From NCBI GenBank assembly GCA_009837815.1, contig VXSV01000153.1, positions 1 through 33,302 on the forward strand: DNA of 33,302 nt, read 5' to 3'. The position numbers and the translations under genes are program-made. The notes beneath the pieces are model-generated. The model searched no databases, was not told the origin of the DNA, and was given only the letters and a program-made list of their open reading frames with translations. This document shows, piece by piece, positions 16,288-26,920 of the stretch; within the stretch, counting starts at the first letter, position 1; every line of letters starts with the position of its first letter. The DNA is from Acidimicrobiia bacterium. GTDB taxonomy: Bacteria > Actinomycetota > Acidimicrobiia > Spongiisociales > ZC4RG35.

Positions 16288-17802
16288 TCAACCGGAGTCC
16301 GGGGGCTTGTAGCGAGGGAAGCGGGACTGTTCCTCCAGGACCCCGATCGGCAGATGGCTGCGGATGTAGAGGTCTTCGCCGCCGAACCTTGGAGTGAAGT
16401 CCCAGCTGATCCCCTGGGTTCGCATCACCCGGCTCACGAAGGCCCTGCGGCGCTGGCTCTCCACCACCTGATCGGTGAGCTGCGCGCTGTCCCACCGCTC
16501 CGAGATCTCCTCTTTCACCCCGGCCAACGTCGCCTCGGTCCCGGCCAGGTTGGAGAGTTCCTCCGGATCGGCCTTCACGTTGAACACCTGGTCGGGATCC
16601 CCCTCGGAAACCACGTACTTGGCGCCCTCCCGCTGGACCATGAACATCGGGTTGAGGGCGCCTTCAGCGTAGTATTCGCCGATCACCTCGTCGTGCCCGT
16701 GGTCGCCGTACAGGTGGGGGAGGAGGGCCCTTCCGTCCAGTCGGGTGGGATAGTCGATGTCCGCGCGGTCGGTGGCCAGCCCCACCAAGGTGGGTCCCAG
16801 GTCCACCAGCGAGACCGCTTCGGTCACCCTGCGGGGTTTGAGCCGGTCGGGGCACCAGAAGATCAGCGGCACCCGCACCGAACGCTCCAGAAAGCTCATC
16901 TTGAACCACATTCCCCGTTCGCCGAGCATGTCCCCGTGGTCGGATGTGATGACAACGATGGTGTCGTCGGCCAGGCCGGTCTCATCGAGGGCCTGTCGCA
17001 CCAGACCCACCCGCCGGTCGAAGTCCGAGACCGACGCGTAGTAGGCCCGGCGGGCCGCCCGGATCTGCTGCTCGGAGAGGACGATGTCGGAGGCCCCGAT
17101 CGACCACCGGAGCCGGTCGCTGTGAGGGTCCGGCGGCGCCTGCTCGTACGTGGTGACCGGCATGTCGATCTCGTCGTCCTCGTACAGGTTCCAGGTCTCC
17201 GGCCGGGCCAGGTAGGGGTCATGGGGCTGGATAAAGGAGATGGTGAGCATGAAGGGCCGTTCGCTGGACCGCGCCCGGTCGTATATCCATCGCTGTGCCC
17301 GGAAGGTCACCTCGTCGTCGTAGTCGATGTTCACCGCAGCCAGGGTGCTCCCGGCCTCGATCACCACCTTCATGGTGTGGAACCAGTCCTGTCTCTCATA
17401 GGGCTGGTCCCAGCGGGGATGCCATACGAAGTCGGCCGGATAGGTGTCGGTGGTCAGCCGCTCTTCGAACCCGTGCAACTGGTCGGGGCCGATGAAGTGC
17501 ATCTTGCCCGACAGGCAGGTCAGATAGCCGCGGTCGGCCAGGTAGTGAGCAAACGTGGGTATCTCGACCGACCACTCGGCGGCGTTGTCCCATGCGCCTA
17601 TCCGCGCCGGCAGGCAGGAGGTCATCATCACGTACCGCGACGGGCCGCAAAGCGGAGAGTTGGTGTATGCCCAGTCGAAGGTGACGCCCTCGTCGGCCAT
17701 GCGGGAGATGTGGGGCGCCACCACCACCCGGTGGCCGTAGCTGGGCAGGAAATGGGGCGCCAACTGGTCCGCCATGATCAGGACGATGTTGGGCTTCCTC
17801 AT
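16288..17802 (-). CDS. betC: Choline-sulfatase
   Basis: 504 residues, the length of known choline-sulfatases. It hydrolyses choline-O-sulfate to choline and sulfate. The formylglycine motif CGPSR starts at Cys 52, which must be converted to formylglycine by a maturase not found in the window. Metal ligands: D12 in LIMADQLAP and the pair in [14 protein letters not shown]. The C-terminal part ([15 protein letters not shown]) resembles the extension typical of choline-sulfatases rather than arylsulfatases. There is no signal peptide, so it acts in the cytoplasm after uptake of the sulfate ester. First gene of the operon with betA. A TAAGAT box ends 8 nt before the ATG. Confidence 0.85.
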   Translation of the reverse strand: MRKPNIVLIMADQLAPHFLPSYGHRVVVAPHISRMADEGVTFDWAYTNSPLCGPSRYVMMTSCLPARIGAWDNAAEWSVEIPTFAHYLADRGYLTCLSGKMHFIGPDQLHGFEERLTTDTYPADFVWHPRWDQPYERQDWFHTMKVVIEAGSTLAAVNIDYDDEVTFRAQRWIYDRARSSERPFMLTISFIQPHDPYLARPETWNLYEDDEIDMPVTTYEQAPPDPHSDRLRWSIGASDIVLSEQQIRAARRAYYASVSDFDRRVGLVRQALDETGLADDTIVVITSDHGDMLGERGMWFKMSFLERSVRVPLIFWCPDRLKPRRVTEAVSLVDLGPTLVGLATDRADIDYPTRLDGRALLPHLYGDHGHDEVIGEYYAEGALNPMFMVQREGAKYVVSEGDPDQVFNVKADPEELSNLAGTEATLAGVKEEISERWDSAQLTDQVVESQRRRAFVSRVMRTQGISWDFTPRFGGEDLYIRSHLPIGVLEEQSRFPRYKPPDSG

Positions 17803-17810
17803 GGTTGGCG

Positions 17811-17816
17811 ATCTTA
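17811..17816 (-). promoter_or_regulatory. -10 box (TAAGAT) before betC
   Basis: TAAGAT on the minus strand, followed by 8 nt and the betC ATG; no ribosome binding site in the gap, so near-leaderless. No clear -35. Confidence 0.4.
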
Positions 17817-17955
17817 CAGGATTTTCGGACTTTGCGGGGCGCCGATCCGCCGGTATGCGCCGCCGCCGAAAGAGGGTGTCCGCCCGGCCGCCGCCCGCCT
17901 ATCCGGAGATGCGCGGAGTGCGCGGGGGTGGTCTTTGGGGGGCGTTTGGGTTTTC

Positions 17956-17961
17956 TATACT
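17956..17961 (+). promoter_or_regulatory. -10 box (TATACT) of the nuo operon
   Basis: TATACT, one mismatch from consensus, lies 32 nt before the nuoA start. A weak -35 (TTTGGG, spacer 16) precedes it. It lies in the 190-bp gap between the divergent betC and nuoA genes, where only a weak ribosome binding site for nuoA is seen. Confidence 0.5.
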
Positions 17962-17993
17962 GACAAACGGGTGCCTGCTTCAAGTATTCGCGC

Positions 17994-18349
17994 ATGACCT
18001 CTTATTTCGAGAACTATCTGTTCGTGGCTGCCTTTGCCCTTCTCGGGGTGGTGCTGGTGCTGGTCATGCTGGGTGTCGCTTCGATTCTGCGGCCCCATAA
18101 GCCGACCGCCGCCAAGAAACTCACCTACGAATGCGGGGTCGACCCGGTTGGGGAGGAGTGGAGCCAGACATATGTGCGTTACTACGTGTTCGGCCTCCTG
18201 TTCGTGATCTTCGACGTGGAGGCGGCTTTCATCTTCCCCTGGGCTATCCTGGCCGAGGATCTCGGGGTGTTCGGCCTGGTGGCGATCATCATCTTCATGC
18301 TCACCCTGGTGGAGGGTCTGTTCTACGCCATCAAGAAGGGAGTCCTGCG

Positions 18350-18359
<10 letters not shown>
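17994..18359 (+). CDS. nuoA: NADH-quinone oxidoreductase subunit A
   Basis: 121 residues with three membrane helices, as usual. Subunit A helps join the membrane arm of complex I to the peripheral arm near the quinone site. The conserved loop [18 protein letters not shown] holds the Cys and Glu typical of NuoA, followed by [21 protein letters not shown]. First gene of the nuo operon; its stop overlaps the nuoB start. Confidence 0.97.
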
Positions 18360-18830
<471 letters not shown>

Positions 18831-18850
<20 letters not shown>

Positions 18851-19418
18851 GGTGGAGATGGCAGATGCCGAGGGTTCCGGGGAGGACAACTCCCTGGCAA
18901 ATCGGGCCGCCGAGGCGGTGGGAGGGTTGGTGCTGGAAGCCCTGGAGACCGCCAAGGTGGGGGTGGCGGCCGACCGGTGGGCCGAGGCGTTGCGGATCGC
19001 CCGGGACGATCTGGGGCTGTCCTTCTTCTCCTGGCTTTCGGCCGTGCACTGGGCCAACGATCCGCAGGTCGGCGACCCTCTGTCGGCAGAGGTGACCGAG
19101 CGATTCGAGCTTCTGTGCGCGGTCTCGGACGTGACCGCCGGGGAGTTGGTGGTGTTCTCGACCGACCTGGAGGCGACCGATCCCACGGTCGACAGCCTGA
19201 TAGATGTCTACCCGGGGGCGGACTGGCATGAGCGGGAGTGCCGGGAGATGTTCGGCATCAACTTCGCCGGCCATCCCCGGCCCGAGAACCTCTACCTCCC
19301 CAACGGGTTCGTGGGTTATCCGCTGCTCAAGTCCTTCCCCCTGCTCAGCCGGGAAGTGAAGCCCTGGCCGGGAGAGGTGGACGTCGAGGACATGCCCGAA
19401 GTCGCGGGGGGCGGATGA
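18831..19418 (+). CDS. nuoC: NADH-quinone oxidoreductase subunit C
   Basis: About 195 residues. Peripheral-arm subunit of complex I, the 30-kDa family. The signature [20 protein letters not shown] near residue 135 is clear, with an acidic N-terminal extension. Start chosen at GTG 18831 (AGAGAAG upstream, overlapping nuoB); ATG 18858 is an alternative, which would leave no room for a ribosome binding site. Separate from nuoD, unlike the nuoCD fusion of E. coli. Confidence 0.93.
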
Positions 19419-19419
19419 A

Positions 19420-20610
19420 ATGACCATGGCCCCCGACATGGTCCGCCACCTCTCGGGAGCGGCGGTCTCCGTCGAACTGGAGACTCCCGACATGACTCTC
19501 AACATCGGTCCCCAGCATCCTTCGACACACGGGGTGCTGCGTCTGGTGGCCAAGGTCGACGGGGAGAGGGCATTCGACGTGCAGCCGGTGATCGGTTACA
19601 TGCACCGGGGTTATGAGAAGCTGGCCGAGGTGCGGAACTATCCCCAGATCACCGCCCTTATCAACCGGATCGACTGGGTGTCGGGGTATGCCAACGAGAT
19701 TCCCTTCATGGTGGCGGCCGAGCGGCTGATGGGAGTGGAGCCCCCCGATCGGGCCCAGTTCATCCGCCTGATTCTCACCGAGATGGCCCGCATCTCCTCA
19801 CACCTGATCTTCCAGGCCTCTTACCCCCTGGAGTTGGGGGCGGCCACTCCGCTGTTCTTCGCTCTGCGGGACCGCGAACGGGTGCTCGATCTGATCGAGT
19901 CGGTCACCGGCGGGCGGTTCCATCCCAACTTCAACCGGATTGGCGGCGTGAAACCGGCGGTGGGAGCGGGGCCGGTTACTCGTAAGACCATCCAGGACCT
20001 GCCTGCCGGCTTCCTGTCGGAGACCCGGGACGCCATGGACCGGGTGCTGTCGACCGCCGACGAACTGGAGGACCTGGTGGCGGGCAACGAGATCGTCCTG
20101 GCCCGCACCAAGGACATCGGGGTCATCCCACCGGAGGTGGCCCTCTCATACGGCGTGTCCGGACCCATCCTCCGGGCCTCGGGGGTGCCGTTCGACCTTC
20201 GCAGGGTCTCCGACTACCTGCCCTACCACCTGTTCGACTTCGAGATTCCCACCGGAGAGAACGGCGACTGCTGGGACCGCTGGTGGGTCCGCCTGGAGGA
20301 GATCCGCCAGTCGGCTTCCATCATCCGCCAGGCCGTCGACGCCATTCCATCGGGACCGCTGCAGGCCAAGGTGCCCCGCATCATCAAGGTGCCTGCCGGT
20401 GAGATCTACGTGCGGGCCGAGAACCCCAAGGGGGAGATGGGGTACTACGTGGTCTCCGACGGGGGCCTGGGTCCCTACCGGCTCAAGATCCGTTCGGCGT
20501 CCTTTTCCAACATCTCTATCCTGCCCTGGGTATTGGAGGGGACGCTGGTTCCCGACATAATCGCCATCCTGGGATCGCTGGACTTCGTCCTGGGAGACGT
20601 CGACAGATGA
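19420..20610 (+). CDS. nuoD: NADH-quinone oxidoreductase subunit D
   Basis: 396 residues. Subunit D forms the quinone pocket with NuoB. Characteristic blocks are NIGPQHPSTHGVLRL with the quinone-contacting His, IGYMHRGYEKLAE, INRIDWVSGYANE and the C-terminal LGSLDFVLGDVDR. In many subunit D proteins the sequence ends in the same LDFVLGxVDR way, so the gene is complete. Its stop overlaps an ATG by 4 nt, which opens the doubtful frame in the following gap. In most actinobacterial operons nuoE would come next. Confidence 0.97.
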   Translation: MTMAPDMVRHLSGAAVSVELETPDMTLNIGPQHPSTHGVLRLVAKVDGERAFDVQPVIGYMHRGYEKLAEVRNYPQITALINRIDWVSGYANEIPFMVAAERLMGVEPPDRAQFIRLILTEMARISSHLIFQASYPLELGAATPLFFALRDRERVLDLIESVTGGRFHPNFNRIGGVKPAVGAGPVTRKTIQDLPAGFLSETRDAMDRVLSTADELEDLVAGNEIVLARTKDIGVIPPEVALSYGVSGPILRASGVPFDLRRVSDYLPYHLFDFEIPTGENGDCWDRWWVRLEEIRQSASIIRQAVDAIPSGPLQAKVPRIIKVPAGEIYVRAENPKGEMGYYVVSDGGLGPYRLKIRSASFSNISILPWVLEGTLVPDIIAILGSLDFVLGDVDR

Positions 20611-20939
20611 AGCCCTCCACAACTCCCCGCAAGCCGAATTCACACCCGCTATCTCGCGAAATTCGCCACGGCTCTCCCGGCCTATGGGCCCTCCCCCGCC
20701 ACCGCCTTTCCGTGGGTCGAACGCGGGTGTCCGGGGCCGGGTTGGGGGCCGGATGCCGGGTTCGGAGTGTGACCTTCATGCGGTCCGGGGACGTCTGCTC
20801 GGGCCGGGAGGTGTTTGTGACTGCTGTAAGTGTGGATCGGGGCGGTGACACTTTCAACCCCCAAGGGCGGGTTTTCTCGACGACCGGCCGAAAAGTTTCC
20901 CAGTTTCGGGGGACCCCCGCGAGGGGTGGGCGACCGTGA
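20607..20939 (+). other. Gap between nuoD and nuoH where nuoE, nuoF and nuoG are expected; holds a doubtful 110-codon frame
   Basis: The gap proper is 20611-20935, 325 bp. A 110-codon frame fills it exactly, overlapping the nuoD stop (ATGA) and the nuoH start (GTGA) by 4 nt each. Those overlaps look like translational coupling, but the product is Arg-rich, has no recognisable fold or motif, and its third-position G+C (78 of 110 codons) is clearly lower than in the nuo genes beside it. There is no trace of a flavin or NADH site or of the Cys patterns of NuoE, NuoF or NuoG. It may be a scar of a lost nuoEFG block, a spacer, or a short novel gene. Confidence 0.35.
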
Positions 20940-21940
20940 GTCCCTGGCTGGCTTTGGCGATCTGGCTGCTGGTGGTGGCCACCATCATCCCGGTGATGGG
21001 GATGGCGATCGGGTATGCGGAGATGAAGATCTCCGCCCACATGCAGAGCCGGATCGGGCCCTACTTCGCAGGTGGCCGGTTCGGTTGGGCACAGCTCATC
21101 GCCGACGGCGTGAAGTTCTTCCAGAAAGAGGACCTGGTCCCCGACAACGCCGACCGCCCGGTGTTCAAGATGGCCCCGGTGCTGGTGATGGTGGGCACGG
21201 TGGGGCTGTTCGTGGTGATTCCCTTCGGGCCGGGCCTGACCCCCCAGAACCTCGACCTGGGCATCTTCTACGCCCTGGCCATCTCGTCGATCGGCACCAT
21301 CGGGGTGCTGATGGCCGGGTGGTCGTCGGGCAACAAGTACTCCCTGATGGGAGGCCTCCGGGCCGCCGGGCAGTTGATCGCGTATGAGTTGCCGCTGGTG
21401 CTGGCGGTGGTGGGAGTGGTGATCCTGGCGGGCACCATGAGCCTCGACGGGATCGTCCAGGCGCAGATCTCCTGGTTCTCCGAGGCCGGATGGAGCCTGG
21501 GGATGCCCTTCGTGATCGTCCAGGCCGTCGGGCTGGGGGTGTTCTTCGTCGCCAGCCTCGCCGAGTTGTCCCGGATACCCTTCGACATGCCCATCGCCGA
21601 ATCCGAACTGGTCATGGGGTATCTGACCGAGTACTCGGGCTTTCGGTTCCTGTTCTTCTTCCTGGCCGAGTTCGCCAACATGTTCACCCTCTCGGCGATC
21701 GCGGCCACCCTGTTCCTGGGCGGCTACTGGGTCCCCGGAGTCCCCGACTCGATACTCCAGTTCGTGGGACCCCTGGTGCTCCTGGGGAAGATCGCACTCT
21801 TCGTGTTCGTCAGCATCTGGTTCCGCTGGACCTTCCCCCGTTTCCGGGAAGACCAGCTCCAGACGCTGGCCTGGAAGTGGCTGGTCCCCATCTCCCTGGC
21901 CAACATCATCGTCACCGGCGTCCTGAAGGTGGTGCTTTAG
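20936..21940 (+). CDS. nuoH: NADH-quinone oxidoreductase subunit H
   Basis: 334 residues with about eight membrane helices; it connects the membrane arm to the quinone channel. Family blocks: QSRIGPYFAGGRFGWAQLI, ADGVKFFQKED, and the loop with acidic residues IPFDMPIAESELVMGYLTEY, followed by FLAEFANM. Starts with GTG at 20936. Ends in TAG, with nuoI following without any gap. Confidence 0.97.
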   Translation: MSPWLALAIWLLVVATIIPVMGMAIGYAEMKISAHMQSRIGPYFAGGRFGWAQLIADGVKFFQKEDLVPDNADRPVFKMAPVLVMVGTVGLFVVIPFGPGLTPQNLDLGIFYALAISSIGTIGVLMAGWSSGNKYSLMGGLRAAGQLIAYELPLVLAVVGVVILAGTMSLDGIVQAQISWFSEAGWSLGMPFVIVQAVGLGVFFVASLAELSRIPFDMPIAESELVMGYLTEYSGFRFLFFFLAEFANMFTLSAIAATLFLGGYWVPGVPDSILQFVGPLVLLGKIALFVFVSIWFRWTFPRFREDQLQTLAWKWLVPISLANIIVTGVLKVVL

Positions 21941-22414
21941 ATGAAACTGATGAAGCTCTCCGTTCCCGGCGTCGGACTGCTCAAGGGACTGAAGGTAACC
22001 CTCCGCACCCTCTTCACACGCCCGGTCACCGTCAACTACCCCAAGGTGAAGGAGACCCCCGTCCCCCGGGCGAGGGGAGTAATCGCCCTGGAGCCCGAGG
22101 CCTGCACGGTGTGCATGCTGTGCGCCCGCCAGTGCCCCGACTGGTGCATCTACATCGAGGGCCACAAAGAGGAGCGTCCGCCGTCGCGGCCCGGAGGGCG
22201 GCCCCGGGTGCGCGCCACCCTCGATCGCTTCGACATCGACTACGCCCTGTGCATGTACTGTGGGATCTGCGTGGAGGTCTGCCCCTTCGACGCCCTGTTC
22301 TGGAGCCCCGACTATGAGTATTCGGAGACCGAGATGGGTGCGATGCTCCATGACCAGGACCGCCTCTTCGACTGGCTGGGCACCGTGCCCCCCGCCCCGG
22401 CCCTGGAGCGGTAG
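21941..22414 (+). CDS. nuoI: NADH-quinone oxidoreductase subunit I
   Basis: 157 residues, slightly short for actinobacterial NuoI. Carries two 4Fe-4S clusters passing electrons towards NuoB. Both ferredoxin motifs are intact: [12 protein letters not shown] and [12 protein letters not shown]. The first helix-like stretch ([18 protein letters not shown]) is the membrane-facing N-terminus of the family. Because nuoF and nuoG are missing, the electron source upstream of these clusters is not encoded here. Ends with TAG directly before nuoJ. Confidence 0.97.
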   Translation: MKLMKLSVPGVGLLKGLKVTLRTLFTRPVTVNYPKVKETPVPRARGVIALEPEACTVCMLCARQCPDWCIYIEGHKEERPPSRPGGRPRVRATLDRFDIDYALCMYCGICVEVCPFDALFWSPDYEYSETEMGAMLHDQDRLFDWLGTVPPAPALER

Positions 22415-22969
22415 ATGGGCTTCGAGGACTGGGCGGCCGAGCCGATCAACTGGGTGTTCCTGGCGGTTGCGCTGGCCACCACGGTCTCGGGCCTTAGAGT
22501 GGTCACCTCCCCGAACGTGGTCCACGCCGCCCTGTTCCTGGTGGCCGCCCTGGCCGGGACCGCCGCCATATTCCTGCTGCTGGCCGCCGAGTTCCTGGCC
22601 TGGGTGTTGGTCCTGGTCTACATAGGCGCGGTGATCGTGCTGTTCCTGTTCGGGATCATGATCACCCGCGCCCCCACCGGCCGCGACGAAGCGGAGGTCG
22701 ATCACGGGCGCCGCCTGCCCGCCGTGCTGGTCTCGACCGCCCTCTTCATCCTGCTGTTGTGGGGCCTGGTCTCCCAGTGGGGGGACACGACTCTGGACAG
22801 TGTCACCGCCGGCACGCCCACCTCGGTGCTGGCCGAAGGGCTCCTGGGCCGATTTGTCTTCCCCTTCGAGGTGGTGGGATTCGTGTTGCTGGCCGCCCTG
22901 GTGGGAGGCATAACCATCGCCCGCCGAGACCTCAGTCCGGCAGAGGAAAAGGAGCGAGAGTCCAGGTGA
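22415..22969 (+). CDS. nuoJ: NADH-quinone oxidoreductase subunit J
   Basis: 184 residues with five predicted membrane helices. The third helix has the family pattern [20 protein letters not shown], containing the pi-bulge region involved in proton pumping. The stop overlaps the nuoK start (GTGA). Confidence 0.95.
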   Translation: MGFEDWAAEPINWVFLAVALATTVSGLRVVTSPNVVHAALFLVAALAGTAAIFLLLAAEFLAWVLVLVYIGAVIVLFLFGIMITRAPTGRDEAEVDHGRRLPAVLVSTALFILLLWGLVSQWGDTTLDSVTAGTPTSVLAEGLLGRFVFPFEVVGFVLLAALVGGITIARRDLSPAEEKERESR

Positions 22970-23271
22970 TCCTCAACCAATTCCTGATCCTGGCGGCACT
23001 GCTGTTCTGCATGGGGGTGTACGGACTCTTGGTGCGCCGCAACGCGGTGATGGTGCTCTTGTCCGTCGAGCTGATGCTGGCCGCGGTGAACATCAACCTG
23101 GTGGCCCTGGACGCCCTCTGGCAGACCGCCGAGGCGCTCGGGCAGATCATGGCGGTGTTCATCATCACCATCGCCGCCGCCGAGGTGGGGATCGGCCTGG
23201 CCATCATCCTCCTGATCTTCCGTAACCGGCGCTCGGCAAACGTGGACGAGCTGAACCTGATGCGCTGGTGA
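22966..23271 (+). CDS. nuoK: NADH-quinone oxidoreductase subunit K
   Basis: 101 residues, three helices, standard for NuoK. The two glutamates needed for proton transfer are present in [12 protein letters not shown] and [16 protein letters not shown] start overlapping nuoJ by 4 nt, with AAGGAG 11 nt upstream. Its stop overlaps the nuoL start. Confidence 0.96.
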   Translation: MILNQFLILAALLFCMGVYGLLVRRNAVMVLLSVELMLAAVNINLVALDALWQTAEALGQIMAVFIITIAAAEVGIGLAIILLIFRNRRSANVDELNLMRW

Positions 23272-25310
23272 AAATGGGTGTGAGCGCAAGCCCCCATCTG
23301 GCCGCGGAGAGCGCCGCCGCGGTGGCGACCACCGGCGGTATCTTCTCGGAGTGGGCCGGCTTGATGCTGATCGGGCCCATACTGGCCTTCTTGGTGATCG
23401 TCCTCTTCGGAAAGCGGATGAGACACCAGGGGGCCGAGGTGGCGATCGGAGCCATGGCCTTCAACTTGGTCTGGTCGTCGGCCCTGTTGTTGCTGAACAT
23501 GGGCGACTCCGGAGTCCTGTATGAACGGAGCCTCGAGATCGCATCGGTGGGTGGTGGTCTGGTCTTCGAGTTGGGATGGATTGTGGACGGCCTGTCGATC
23601 ATGATGTACTGGGTGGTGGCGGCGGTGGGACTGGCGGTGTTCATCTACGCCCACGGCTACATGAAGGGGGAGGTCAGGGTCACCTTCTTCTTCGCCGCCC
23701 TGTCGCTGTTCGCCGGGTCGATGCTGGTGCTGGTGGGAAGCCCCAACCTGGTGCAGTTGATCATTGGCTGGGAGGGGGTGGGCCTGGCTTCCTACCTCCT
23801 GATCGGCCACCACTGGGAGCTGAAGGAGAACTCGTCGGCGGCAATGAAAGCCTTCTACACCAACAAGGTGGCCGACGTGGGCCTGGTGATCGGGGTGATC
23901 ATCATCGGGATCACGCTCGGCTCCTTCCACTTCTGGGACCTGGCCTCGGCGGCCGCGGAGCACAGCGCCGCGCTGGGACCCGTGGCGGTGGCGGCCGGTC
24001 TGCTGCTGTTCTTCGGCGCGATGGGAAAGAGCGCCCAGTTCCCCCTCCACATCTGGCTCCCCGACGCCATGGCCGGACCCACTCCGGTCTCGGCCCTCAT
24101 GCACGCCGCCACCATGGTGACCGCCGGGATCTACCTGATGGCCCGCACCTTCCCCCTCTACCAGGAACTGGCCACCGCCGCCCGGCCCTGGATGATTGCC
24201 GCGGGGACCGTCACGCTGTTCGGGATGGGCCTTTTGGCCCTGGTGGCCGACGACATAAAGCGGGTCCTGGCCTACTCCACGGTCAGCCAACTGGGCTACA
24301 TGATGACCGCGGTGGCGGCCGGAGGATACACCGCCGGGCTGTTCCACCTCTTCACCCATGCCTTCTTCAAAGCGCTCCTGTTCCTGGGAGCCGGATCGGT
24401 TATCCACGCCGTGCACTCCAACAATATGTCCGACATGGGGGGCCTGCGCCGCCACATGCCCGACACCTACCGCACCTTCGTGATGGGCGCCCTGGCGCTG
24501 GCCGGCGTCTTCCCCCTGTCGGGGTTCTGGTCCAAAGACGAGATCCTGGCCACCCTCGGCTACGAGGGTTACACCGTGGTGATGTGGATCGCGGTGGCGG
24601 GCGCCTTCGTGACCGCCTTCTACATGGCCAGGGCGGTGGCCCTCACCTTCTTCGGCGAGTTCCGGGGCCACGGCGAGCCTCACGAGTCGCCCCCGATCAT
24701 GACCCGTCCCCTCTGGGCGCTTGCGGTTCCCGCCGTCCTGGCCGGGGTGGTGAACATCCCCGGCCTGAAGCTGCCGTGGATCGGCAACTTCACCTCCTGG
24801 CTATCGGTGCGGAGCGTGCCGATGGGCGACCACCACGCCGAGGCCATCGACCTGGGTCTGGCCGCCGCCGGTCTGGCCGCCGCCGTGGCAGGCCTGTGGC
24901 TGGGCTGGGTGGCCTTCGGTCCGCCCGCCGCCGATCGCACTGACCGGGACCGGGTGGAGGTTCCGGTGCTCTACCCCCTCCTACGCCAAAAGTACTACCT
25001 CGACCATGCCGCCCTGGGGCTGGTGTGGGTGATCCGCCAACCGGCCGCCCGGGCGGTGAACTGGGTGAACGACTACGTGATCGACGGGGTGGTGAACGGG
25101 GTCGGGGCGCTGTGTCAGCGCCTGGCCGGCCTGTTGTACGGCGGGGTCGACCAGCACGGCATCGACGGGGTGGTACACGGGCTGTCGTGGGGCACATCGG
25201 GAATGGGAGGCATGATTCGCCGGATTCAGAGCGGCCGGGTCCAGCAGTATGCTGGCCTGCTGGTGGCGGGTCTCCTGCTGCTGGCGGTCGTGGTCCTTTT
25301 CGTCCTATGA
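23268..25310 (+). CDS. nuoL: NADH-quinone oxidoreductase subunit L
   Basis: 680 residues, one of the three antiporter-like proton pumps. Family blocks: [18 protein letters not shown] with the key Glu, [24 protein letters not shown] with the key Lys, and [15 protein letters not shown]. The C-terminal region (about 560-680) carries the long lateral helix and last membrane helix that brace the membrane arm. Start GTG 23268 (GTGA overlap with nuoK) or ATG 23274. Confidence 0.97.
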   Translation: MKMGVSASPHLAAESAAAVATTGGIFSEWAGLMLIGPILAFLVIVLFGKRMRHQGAEVAIGAMAFNLVWSSALLLLNMGDSGVLYERSLEIASVGGGLVFELGWIVDGLSIMMYWVVAAVGLAVFIYAHGYMKGEVRVTFFFAALSLFAGSMLVLVGSPNLVQLIIGWEGVGLASYLLIGHHWELKENSSAAMKAFYTNKVADVGLVIGVIIIGITLGSFHFWDLASAAAEHSAALGPVAVAAGLLLFFGAMGKSAQFPLHIWLPDAMAGPTPVSALMHAATMVTAGIYLMARTFPLYQELATAARPWMIAAGTVTLFGMGLLALVADDIKRVLAYSTVSQLGYMMTAVAAGGYTAGLFHLFTHAFFKALLFLGAGSVIHAVHSNNMSDMGGLRRHMPDTYRTFVMGALALAGVFPLSGFWSKDEILATLGYEGYTVVMWIAVAGAFVTAFYMARAVALTFFGEFRGHGEPHESPPIMTRPLWALAVPAVLAGVVNIPGLKLPWIGNFTSWLSVRSVPMGDHHAEAIDLGLAAAGLAAAVAGLWLGWVAFGPPAADRTDRDRVEVPVLYPLLRQKYYLDHAALGLVWVIRQPAARAVNWVNDYVIDGVVNGVGALCQRLAGLLYGGVDQHGIDGVVHGLSWGTSGMGGMIRRIQSGRVQQYAGLLVAGLLLLAVVVLFVL

Positions 25311-25333
25311 GATACCGAATGGGAGACTGATAA

Positions 25334-26917
25334 ATGGATTTGTTGGAAAGCTGGGCTCTAAGCCTGATCGTCTTTCTCCCACTGGTGGGAGCGCTGGTGG
25401 CCCTGGCCATCCCCAAGGAGCGAGAGGAGGCGGTGAAGCAGTGGACGCTCCTGGTGAGCGTGGTGACCCTGATCCTGGCGGTGGTGGTCGCCGCCCGCTT
25501 CGACTTCGGGGCGGCCGCCGGATTCCAGTTCGAGGTCGACGTTCCCTGGATCAGCGCGATCGGCGCCAACTACCACATAGGTATAGACGGGATCAGCCTG
25601 CCGCTCCTGGTGCTGTCGGCCCTGGTGGTGGTGTTGTGCGTGATCTATTCCTGGCAGCACTGGGACGAGCCCCGCAACCCTCGGGCCTTCCTCATCCTGA
25701 TGATGATCCTCGCCACCGGGATGAACGGGACCTTCGTGGCCCTGGACCTGGTGCTGTTCTTCATCTTCTTCGAGTTGGTGCTGCTTCCCATGTACTTCAT
25801 GATCGGAATCTGGGGAGACCGCACCATGCGGAAGATCCCCGGGTTCCGAAAAGAGGTAGAGACCCGACTGTACGCGGCGATCAAGTTCTTCATCTTCACC
25901 CTGTTCGGGTCGGCCTTCATGCTTCTGGGTTTTCTGGCCCTCTACTTCAAGTCGGGGTCGGGAGGACAGCAATCCACATTCGACATTCCCGAGCTGATCG
26001 CACGCGGTCACCTCTTCGAAGGCACATTCGCCTGGCTGGTGTTCGGGGCGATGTTCCTCGGCTTCGCGGTGAAAGTGCCCATGTGGCCCTTCCACACCTG
26101 GCTCCCCGACGCCCACACCGCGGCGCCCACCGTCGGATCGGTGCTGCTCGCAGCCATCCTCCTGAAGCTCGGCTCCTACGCGTTCATCCGGATCGCCATC
26201 CCCATCCTCCCCGACACCGCCCGCGACTGGGCGCCGGCCATCGCGGTGCTGGCGGTAATCGGGATCATCTACGGGTCCCTGGCGTGTTTGGCCCAGACCG
26301 ACGTCAAACGGTTGATCGCCTTTTCGTCGGTGGGGCACATGGGGTTCGTGATGCTGGGCATCGCCACCCTCACCGAGGTGGGGATCAACGCCGCCATCAT
26401 CGGGATGGTGGCCCACGGTCTGATCACCGGCCTCCTGTTCTTCCTGGCAGGCTCCATCCACCACCGCTACCACACCCGGGAGATGTCGCGCCTGGGCGGC
26501 AACCTCAAGCTGATGCCGGTCATGGGCGGGATCCTCGGGTTCACCGCCATGGCCAGCCTGGGACTGCCCGGCCTGGCCGGATTCTGGGGCGAGTTCATGG
26601 CACTCCTGGGCTCCTACCAGCCGCTGCCGGGCCTCTCAACCTCCTTCTTTCGCACCGCCATGGTGATCGGCGCAATCGGCACGGTCCTGACCGCCGGCTA
26701 CATGCTCTGGATGCTCCAAAAGGTCAACCTGGGCGAACCGTCGTCCGAGTGGGCCGGGAAGGAATTCCAGGACGTCGACCGCTACGAGATGGCCGCCTGG
26801 GCGCCGCTGATAGTGCTGATCGTGGCGGTGGGCGTCTACCCCAGGCTGGTGCTGGGGGCGACCACCGACGCGGTGGTGGGCTTGGTGGAGACGGCGTTCC
26901 GGGCCGTCGGAGGCTAG
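25334..26917 (+). CDS. nuoM: NADH-quinone oxidoreductase subunit M
   Basis: 527 residues, antiporter-like subunit. Visible blocks are DGISLPLLVLSAL, FFIFFELVLLPMYFMIGIWG with the conserved Glu, and KVPMWPFHTWLPDAHTAAPT with the conserved Lys. GGGAGA precedes the ATG by 7 nt. The 23-nt gap to nuoL is one of the few real gaps in the operon. Confidence 0.97.
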   Translation: MDLLESWALSLIVFLPLVGALVALAIPKEREEAVKQWTLLVSVVTLILAVVVAARFDFGAAAGFQFEVDVPWISAIGANYHIGIDGISLPLLVLSALVVVLCVIYSWQHWDEPRNPRAFLILMMILATGMNGTFVALDLVLFFIFFELVLLPMYFMIGIWGDRTMRKIPGFRKEVETRLYAAIKFFIFTLFGSAFMLLGFLALYFKSGSGGQQSTFDIPELIARGHLFEGTFAWLVFGAMFLGFAVKVPMWPFHTWLPDAHTAAPTVGSVLLAAILLKLGSYAFIRIAIPILPDTARDWAPAIAVLAVIGIIYGSLACLAQTDVKRLIAFSSVGHMGFVMLGIATLTEVGINAAIIGMVAHGLITGLLFFLAGSIHHRYHTREMSRLGGNLKLMPVMGGILGFTAMASLGLPGLAGFWGEFMALLGSYQPLPGLSTSFFRTAMVIGAIGTVLTAGYMLWMLQKVNLGEPSSEWAGKEFQDVDRYEMAAWAPLIVLIVAVGVYPRLVLGATTDAVVGLVETAFRAVGG

Positions 26918-26920
26918 GTA

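Noticed and set aside
20516-24683. Long minus-strand frames (729 and 583 codons) opposite nuoD to nuoL
   Set aside because: Products are dominated by Gly, Gln, His and Asp, the typical antisense of hydrophobic membrane-protein codons; no motif and no start signal.
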